Shown here: positions 42,806 through 47,646 of the stretch, one piece after another
Position numbering within the stretch: position 1 is the first letter of the stretch
Layout: each line of letters begins with the position of its first letter
IMG/VR virus record: IMGVR_UViG_3300025771_000044
Span: 1-47,646 of that record
Reading direction: 5' to 3' (one strand)
Length of the DNA: 47,646 nt
Origin: a virus
Made by a program: the position numbers and the translations under genes
The notes under the pieces: generated by a model
Databases searched by the model: none
What the model was told of the DNA's origin: nothing
The model's input: the letters and a program-made list of their open reading frames with translations, nothing else

Positions 42806-44235
42806 TGATTTCTGTTTTAATCAACATTTCAGATAAAGATTTTGAAAAAGGCTTAAATGAAGCAAAAAGATTAAAAAGAGATCCTAATGCAGCTTTGGGT
42901 TATTTAGGTGAACAAATAGTTAAAGGGGTTTTTGAAGGTAAAGGGGAGGCCACTACCGCATCTGGTAAAGCAGATATTCAAGGTGTTCCACCTAGTGTTG
43001 TAGCTTCATTAATTAAAAAGGCAGAACCTGGAGTAGTTGAAGCAAGTATAGTATCTGAAATTCAGTCTACTATGGGGGTTTCAGATCTTGACATTGAAGC
43101 CAAGTTTACATTAGGTCAGTTAGCACCAGGTAAGTCTTATGAAGCAGCTGGACAACTAAAATTAACTCAAGCCACTCCTACTGTAGCTGCTAGTGTAGCA
43201 AATGACCCAGACTACATTTATAGACAAAAATTACTGATTACAGAATTAATTAGAATAGGATTAGGTAATACTGCTTTGATAACTTCTGTAGAAAACAACT
43301 TCAAAGAGTTACAAGAATTATCAAAAGTAACTCAAAAAGATGTAAAGGCTTTTCAAGATATGTTTATATCGGCAGTAGGAGGAGTAGAGGGACTAAATAA
43401 TTTATTTGAGAGTGTGTTGAAAAATAATTGGAATGAGTTTATGAACGGTCCCTTTGGGATAAAACTTAAAAACAAAGCTAGAAATTTAACTGCACAAGTA
43501 AACGTAAGCGCACCTCAAGGTAAAACTTTAAGATTTTTTCAAACATTTGTAGGATTGAAGTTTAATAATAACGACATAGGATTCTCTTATTATGATAAGA
43601 ACTCAGCTGGGATTAAAACTTATAAGTTCTTTTTTACAAGTGGTTTTGAAAGAAAATTATTAGCTGAAACTAGAAAAAAATTAGAACAAAATGCTATTTT
43701 ATCTGTTGATACAAAAAATATAAGAAATCTTGGCTTTAAAGCAGGAGCAAAAACAGAACTAGGAGCATTATTAGGCTCTGCCGCTTCGATAGATAAATTA
43801 AAATTTTCTGTATCAATACCTACAGGAGGATCTATTCCCTTAGATTTTGTAGTAGATGCGTCAGCTTTATTAAATACAATTAGTAAAGATTTACCAAGAT
43901 CTTTGACCCCTAAAAGATCTAAACAAAAAACAGGACAATTTATATCTGCCGTTACAATGACAAAACTCTTACAAGATGTAACAAAAAGCAGAATGAGAAA
44001 AGGGGGTGAGCCTACTCCACCGACATTAACATACAGAAGTGGTAGATTTATAGAAAATCTAAGAGTAGCTCAAGTAAACTATAGAAATTCAATCATAAGA
44101 TATTATTCAAACCCTATCTACTACTCGTTAGAGCAATACGGATATGATGTTTCAGAGATGATTGAGGGGAGTCTAAGAAGTATCACTCAAAATTTATATT
44201 CTAGACAGTTTAAATTGATTCGTGGTGATATTTAA
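42805..44235 (+). CDS. Neck/tail-completion-like protein (476 aa)
   Basis: The protein starts on the ATG overlapping the connector stop (TAATG). Residues 1-60 (VLINISDKDFEKGLNEAKRL) and the C-terminal 100 residues (TYRSGRFIENLRVAQVNY, IYYSLEQYGYD) recall HK97 gp10-type neck proteins, in which a helix is followed by a T/S-G-R-L segment. The middle 300 residues are not recognised. Position between connector and tail terminator supports a head-tail joining role. It is much longer than usual for the family, so the assignment is mainly by context. Confidence 0.6.
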   Translation: MISVLINISDKDFEKGLNEAKRLKRDPNAALGYLGEQIVKGVFEGKGEATTASGKADIQGVPPSVVASLIKKAEPGVVEASIVSEIQSTMGVSDLDIEAKFTLGQLAPGKSYEAAGQLKLTQATPTVAASVANDPDYIYRQKLLITELIRIGLGNTALITSVENNFKELQELSKVTQKDVKAFQDMFISAVGGVEGLNNLFESVLKNNWNEFMNGPFGIKLKNKARNLTAQVNVSAPQGKTLRFFQTFVGLKFNNNDIGFSYYDKNSAGIKTYKFFFTSGFERKLLAETRKKLEQNAILSVDTKNIRNLGFKAGAKTELGALLGSAASIDKLKFSVSIPTGGSIPLDFVVDASALLNTISKDLPRSLTPKRSKQKTGQFISAVTMTKLLQDVTKSRMRKGGEPTPPTLTYRSGRFIENLRVAQVNYRNSIIRYYSNPIYYSLEQYGYDVSEMIEGSLRSITQNLYSRQFKLIRGDI

Positions 44236-44245
44236 AAATTTATAA

Positions 44246-44274
44246 TTGCCCGAGTCAACTCCCTATGATATACT
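44246..44274 (+). promoter_or_regulatory. Candidate sigma70-type promoter for tail genes
   Basis: TTGCCC (44246-44251) and TATACT (44269-44274), 17 bases apart, are in the 61-base gap after the neck gene. A transcript start near 44281 leads straight to AAGGTG (44285-44290) and the ATG at 44297. The box pair closely repeats the one at 13599-13627. Confidence 0.6.
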
Positions 44275-44296
44275 CAATTTAAGTAAGGTGAAAAAT

Positions 44297-44755
44297 ATGT
44301 CTCAGAGAAGAGATATTGTAAACTTTGTAGTAGATAACTTAAAATTAATTGACGGGACAGGATCCCCTTTAAGTACTACATATAGATTCAAATCAGATCT
44401 ACATGAAAATGTTTTTAGAGGGTACAAATTTATTGATGAAATAAATGATTTTCCTTCTATCTACATTGTAGCTGGAACAGAAACTAGAAATTATCAAACT
44501 CACGGTAATACCCAGTCTCAGTTAATTTTAGCTCTTAGAGCGTATATATACGATGAAGAATATGAATTACTAAATGAGCAATATGGTAATTTAACAAGTG
44601 ATATAGAACATGTCATTTATAACTTACCTAAAACTCATTCACATTTTGAAATTTTAGACATTACTATACAGTCTATAAATACTGACGAAGGACTTCTAAC
44701 CCCCTACGGAATTGTAGAATTACAAATCTTAGTTAGTTACGAAGTCACTTTATAA
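44297..44755 (+). CDS. Tail terminator-like protein
   Basis: The ATG at 44297 is chosen because AAGGTG lies six bases before it and because an upstream in-frame TTG at 44246 is part of the promoter -35 box. The 152-residue protein shows the alternating pattern of gpU-like tail terminators: an N-terminal helix (RRDIVNFVVDNLKLID), FPSIYIVAGTETRNY, a SQLILALRAYIYD strand, a helical LTSDIEHVIYNLP, and ending YGIVELQILVSYEVTL. Such proteins cap the tail tube and join it to the neck. The tail tube gene follows 12 bases later. Confidence 0.72.
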   Translation: MSQRRDIVNFVVDNLKLIDGTGSPLSTTYRFKSDLHENVFRGYKFIDEINDFPSIYIVAGTETRNYQTHGNTQSQLILALRAYIYDEEYELLNEQYGNLTSDIEHVIYNLPKTHSHFEILDITIQSINTDEGLLTPYGIVELQILVSYEVTL

Positions 44756-44767
44756 GGAGATAAATAA

Positions 44768-46060
44768 ATGGCTAATTGCGGTCCTAATACACAGATTAAC
44801 CTTCAGAGAAATACTGAAGTGTTTTGGTCAACAATTGACTTAAATGGTGGTGGTCTTTCATCAAGCATGAAACCTACTAACACATGGAGAGTCGAAGTCT
44901 TGGCTGGTTATGCATTCAACCAGAGTGCTGCTAATCAGGACATCACAACTCTTGAATCAGGTAATACACCTGATAGATCAACCCAAAGATTTAATACATC
45001 AGTTAATCCTGTTGAGTGGAGCTTCACAACTTACATTCGTCCAACAGGAATGATTGCAACTGACGGTTCTGATTCTCAAACTGGTAATTCAAAGCCAGTT
45101 GCAGATTGGTTCTTATGGCAGTCAATGATGTCAAACACTGCACCAGCAGCTAGTGGTGCTGAGACATCATCATGGGAAAACAATGGTATCTTCCATCTAA
45201 AGCATAGAGGTTTTGCAGACGCTGCTGACATTGGTGAGTCATCTAATGCTAACGTTACAGCTCATAGCTCAAACTTCCCATCAATGAATGAATACTCACT
45301 TTACTTTAAAGTTGATAATGTTGTTTATCAGGTTGGTCAGGCTGCTGTTAACGAAGCTACAGTTGATGCTGCTATTGATACAATCGCATCAACATCATGG
45401 AGTGGGTTTGGTACAAACCTTTACGAACTTACAGGTTCAACAAGAGACGAAGCTATCTCAGTATTTGGTGGTACATTGAATTCTGGAACATCAACTGCTG
45501 CTAACTCAACAATTGATGCTAATGGAGCTGCTGGTCAGCACTATCATCCATTTGGTTCTTCAAACGTTGCTGGTTCAGCTACAACAGCTGCCTTCATTAA
45601 GAACCGTCTAAGCTCAATTAATGTTGTATCTGCTGCATCTGGTGCTGCTAAGTCTTATACTTTCCCAGTAACAGGATTAAGCTGGTCTTACAACAACAAT
45701 GCAACATATCTAACACCTGAAGAACTTGCTGCTCTTAATACACCAATTGGTCAGTTCACAGGTTCAAGATCAGTTACAGGTAACTTTACTGCATATCTAC
45801 GTGCAGGAGCTAACCAGTCAGCTGAGTTCCTAAGAGATATTGTTGGTAATACTTCAACTCAAACAACTGGAGCAAGTGCTAACCTACAAATCGGTGGTAC
45901 AACTGCACCATATTTCGCACTAAATATGGAATCAGTCCAGTTTGACTTCCCATCACATTCAATTGATGATGTGGTTGGAATCACAGTTGACTTCCTCGCA
46001 CAGGAAACAGATCCAACTTGCGGTGATGAAGTCACAATTTTTGCTTCAGAAGTAAGCTAA
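44768..46060 (+). CDS. Major tail tube protein
   Basis: A 430-residue protein just before the tail chaperones, with an AAGGAG SD. It contains two strand motifs of similar form, NPVEWSFTTYIRPTG (about residue 80) and GSRSVTGNFTAYLRAG (about residue 335), and ends SIDDVVGITVDFLAQETDP, a pattern typical of tail tube C-termini. The two motifs raise the possibility of two tube-type domains in one chain, as in T5. The position, length and single copy before the frameshifted chaperones make it the tube protein. A noncoding structured stretch follows its stop. Confidence 0.8.
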   Translation: MANCGPNTQINLQRNTEVFWSTIDLNGGGLSSSMKPTNTWRVEVLAGYAFNQSAANQDITTLESGNTPDRSTQRFNTSVNPVEWSFTTYIRPTGMIATDGSDSQTGNSKPVADWFLWQSMMSNTAPAASGAETSSWENNGIFHLKHRGFADAADIGESSNANVTAHSSNFPSMNEYSLYFKVDNVVYQVGQAAVNEATVDAAIDTIASTSWSGFGTNLYELTGSTRDEAISVFGGTLNSGTSTAANSTIDANGAAGQHYHPFGSSNVAGSATTAAFIKNRLSSINVVSAASGAAKSYTFPVTGLSWSYNNNATYLTPEELAALNTPIGQFTGSRSVTGNFTAYLRAGANQSAEFLRDIVGNTSTQTTGASANLQIGGTTAPYFALNMESVQFDFPSHSIDDVVGITVDFLAQETDPTCGDEVTIFASEVS

Positions 46061-46063
46061 ATA

Positions 46064-46185
46064 ATTCATGTCGAGGGGGTCATGAATGAATAATAACTGT
46101 GAGACAGCTATCCTTAACACGCAACAGTACCCCCTCGCTGATTGTAAGTTAGATACGATAGCTGTCTCTTCATTTTAAGGAGGGG
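46064..46185 (+). ncRNA. Interlocked inverted repeats; candidate pseudoknot leader
   Basis: The 131-base gap holds four perfect arms in the order A, B, A', B': CGAGGGGGT (46072-46080) with ACCCCCTCG (46129-46137), and GAGACAGCTATC (46101-46112) with GATAGCTGTCTC (46157-46168). ACTGT (46096-46100) and ACAGT (46124-46128) extend the first helix and place B in its loop, an H-type pseudoknot. Arm A is also in the loop of an ATTCATG/CATGAAT hairpin (46064-46087). CCCCTC within A' (46131-46136) can pair with GAGGGG of the SD (46180-46185). I infer a translational or attenuation control element for the chaperone gene; no known class is recognised. Confidence 0.7.
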
Positions 46186-46191
46186 AAACCT

Positions 46192-46623
46192 ATGAGTATG
46201 ATTAAAAATTTAATGATTGAAGAAAAAATCATTGAAGTAGAATTTCCAGACAGTGATGGTTTTTTAGTAAAACTATCCTATGTCGGACGTGACAAGCTAA
46301 TGAAGATCCGTAATCGTGCATTAGTTTTTAAGTTTAATAAACGCACACGTCAACGTGAAGAAGAAGTCGATAACGATAAGTTTTTGGAAGAGTATTCAAG
46401 AGAAGTTATTCGTGGATGGAAAGGTCTTACAATTCGTGAACTAGCCCGCATTCTTCCAATTGACACAGCAGGTGCTGATATGACTAAGGATGTTCCTTAC
46501 TCAGAAGAAGATGCACTAGAGCTATTAAAGAATTCAACTATTTTTGATCAGTTTGTTACAGACTGTATGAATGATTTTGAAATCTTTGAGAGAGATGCTA
46601 TAGAGGTGTCGGAAAAAAACTAA
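46192..46623 (+). CDS. Tail assembly chaperone, short product (gpG-like)
   Basis: This 143-residue product begins six bases after a strong AAGGAGGGG SD. It has a beta-rich N-terminal half (IIEVEFPDSDGFLVKLSYVG) and a helical rest (KIRNRALVFKFNKRTRQREEE, FEIFERDAIEVSEKN). By position between tail tube and tape measure it is the counterpart of lambda gpG, which coats the tape measure protein during tail assembly. The frame ends with TAA directly after the slippery site A AAA AAC. Confidence 0.88.
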   Translation: MSMIKNLMIEEKIIEVEFPDSDGFLVKLSYVGRDKLMKIRNRALVFKFNKRTRQREEEVDNDKFLEEYSREVIRGWKGLTIRELARILPIDTAGADMTKDVPYSEEDALELLKNSTIFDQFVTDCMNDFEIFERDAIEVSEKN

Positions 46624-46979
46624 CTCGTTTCATATCAGAAAGACTCCAAACTGGAGGAATAACCAAAGAACAATACTTTCTGATGTGTGAACAAATGGGA
46701 ACAGATCCTATTCCTGAAGAGATTCCAATTGAATACACAGATTTAGACTTTAATGGTCAATTGGCTCTGAAAATATTTAATATGCTTCCAGATAATATCG
46801 AAGGTATGAGCGGAAGTTGGTTAGGAAAAGACTTTTCAGGTTTAGGTGTTCTCTTAGATGTGTACGAGGTTGTAGAGCGTCAAAAAGTATTAGATTTAAT
46901 GATGATACTAATTTCTGAAACTGATGCACACTACAAACAACAACAAAAGCAAAAAGCACAAAAATCTAAAAGAAGGTAG
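46192..46979 (+). CDS. Tail assembly chaperone, -1 frameshift product (gpGT-like)
   Basis: Ribosomes slipping back one base at A AAA AAC (46614-46620) enter a frame that stays open from 46620 to the TAG at 46977-46979, giving a 262-residue fusion. The added 119 residues start LTRFISERLQTGGITKEQYF and contain a helical FNGQLALKIFNMLPDN part and a Lys/Gln-rich tail. This mirrors lambda gpGT. The second frame has an ATG at 46683 but no convincing SD of its own, and coding signal runs continuously back to the slip site. A small hairpin (CTCCA, 46644-46648, with TGGAG, 46652-46656) lies downstream. Confidence 0.88.
46614..46620 (+). other. -1 programmed frameshift site A AAA AAC
   Basis: The heptamer is in the zero-frame phase needed for tandem slippage (codons GAA AAA AAC, then the TAA stop), directly at the end of the short chaperone frame. 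Confidence 0.9.
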
Positions 46980-46986
46980 AACATGA

Positions 46987-47646
46987 TTGGCCACCAATAC
47001 TAATATTAACATCAATTACAAGTCTACTGGCGAGGGTAAAGCCCTCAAGACTATGGAAAGAGTCAATAAACAGTTAGGTGGTTTAGAAGCCGGTGCAAAT
47101 AAAGCTGGTAAAGAGTCAGTAAGTTTAACTCGTTCTACTACTCGGTTAGGTCAAGCGTCAGCATCAGCTGGTCGTCAATTTGGTGCACAAGCAAGTGGAC
47201 TCGGTGGTTTAGTCAGTGCCTATGCAGGTGCTGCTGCCACCGTTTTTGCGTTACAACAAGCTTTTTCTGCCTTAAACAGAGCAGCTCAAGCTGAAACTAT
47301 TTTAAGAGGTACTCAGAACTTAGCTGCTGGTATTGGTGAAAGCAGTAGCAAAATTCTAACCTCACTTCAAGATATAACACAAGGACAACTTACTCTAGTT
47401 GAAGCCGCTGAAAAAGCAAACCTAGCCTTAGCTTCAGGGTTTAATACAAAACAGATTGAACAACTCGGTGAAGTATCACTTAAAGCTTCAAAAGCTTTAG
47501 GTAGAAACTTAGGTGATGCTTTTGAAAGACTAGTTAGAGGTGCTGCAAAATTAGAACCTGAACTATTAGACGAATTAGGTATTTTTACTCGCATCGAGCC
47601 AGCAGCTGAAAAATATGCTAAACAACTAGGTAAAACAGCTAGTGAG
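46987..47646 (+). CDS. Tail tape measure protein, 3' end cut by window
   Basis: The open frame runs from TTG at 46987 to the window end (220 codons). TTG directly follows an in-frame TGA, so no earlier start is possible; the next Met is at 47053 without an SD. An AAGGT SD ends ten bases before the TTG. The sequence begins ATNTNININ, has a charged coiled-coil-like part, then a hydrophobic stretch (GLGGLVSAYAGAAATVFALQQAF) and helices with ASKALGRNLGDAFERLVRGAAKLEPELLDELG, a segment typical of tape measure N-termini. The protein sets tail length and passes with the DNA. It follows the frameshifted chaperones, as expected. Confidence 0.9.
   Translation, partial: MATNTNININYKSTGEGKALKTMERVNKQLGGLEAGANKAGKESVSLTRSTTRLGQASASAGRQFGAQASGLGGLVSAYAGAAATVFALQQAFSALNRAAQAETILRGTQNLAAGIGESSSKILTSLQDITQGQLTLVEAAEKANLALASGFNTKQIEQLGEVSLKASKALGRNLGDAFERLVRGAAKLEPELLDELGIFTRIEPAAEKYAKQLGKTASE

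Noticed and set aside
44246-44296. TTG start at 44246 for the tail terminator gene
   Set aside because: The TTG is part of a -35 box, the region holds the -10 box, and a well-spaced SD precedes the ATG at 44297.
46683-46979. Independent gene starting at the ATG at 46683
   Set aside because: The frame is open back to the slip site at 46620 with continuous coding character, and no good SD precedes 46683; it is the -1 extension of the chaperone.
1-47646. Integrase, attachment site, tRNA genes or replication genes
   Set aside because: None recognised in the window; lifestyle cannot be judged from it.

Overview
The window is a late (virion structure and DNA packaging) region of a tailed double-stranded DNA phage. 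Every gene I accept lies on the + strand, mostly abutting or overlapping by 1 to 14 bases, and visible intergenic space is confined to a few short gaps. The DNA is clearly AT-rich, genes have ordinary bacterial Shine-Dalgarno (SD) sites, and the fibre modules (YSTYTTL/DTVQDNV coiled segments, KFPFSSD Kelch-like propellers, cupredoxin-like inserts, paired 2OG-Fe(II) oxygenases) are the kind found in marine phages. I infer a marine bacteriophage; the host cannot be named from this sequence. A long tail is indicated by the tail tube, the frameshifted tail chaperones and the tape measure. No sheath gene is visible, so siphovirus is likely but myovirus is not excluded.

Layout. (1) About 2-31650: an unusually long run of fibre, adhesin and decoration genes. 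It holds a PKD-domain protein cut by the window edge, modular fibres that share exchangeable domains, two kinds of beta-propeller protein, a cupredoxin-like domain protein, two gene blocks with the same five-gene order (about 14.8-19.4 kb and 21.8-25.2 kb) around a fibre with an 84-bp tandem repeat, a three-LamG protein, and a fibre with a C-terminal S74 chaperone. (2) 31692-33048: two adjacent 2OG-Fe(II) oxygenases. (3) 33057-35494: a Calx-beta-like protein, a ParB-like protein, a helical protein and an unknown protein. (4) 35496-38713: large terminase, a very basic small protein, an HNH endonuclease and the portal. (5) 38706-41465: one reading frame joining prohead protease, an acidic middle part and the HK97-fold major capsid protein, with SD-preceded internal start codons at the domain borders; a strong intrinsic terminator follows. 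(6) 41540-46060: a head-tail connector with a LamG domain inserted in it, a neck protein, a tail terminator and the tail tube. (7) 46064-46185: a noncoding stretch with interlocked perfect inverted repeats forming a potential pseudoknot that could also mask the next SD. (8) 46192 to the end: tail assembly chaperones with an A AAA AAC -1 frameshift site, then the start of the tape measure.

Four sites match a sigma70-type promoter with exactly 17 bases between the two boxes, upstream of 13645, 25289 and 44297 and across the HNH start at 37032. With the terminator after capsid and the structured leader after tail tube, they suggest that expression of head, tail and adhesin blocks is set separately despite the common strand. 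The most unusual items are the interlocked leader at 46064-46185, the LamG insertion into the connector, the nested starts in the protease-capsid frame and the repeated five-gene order.
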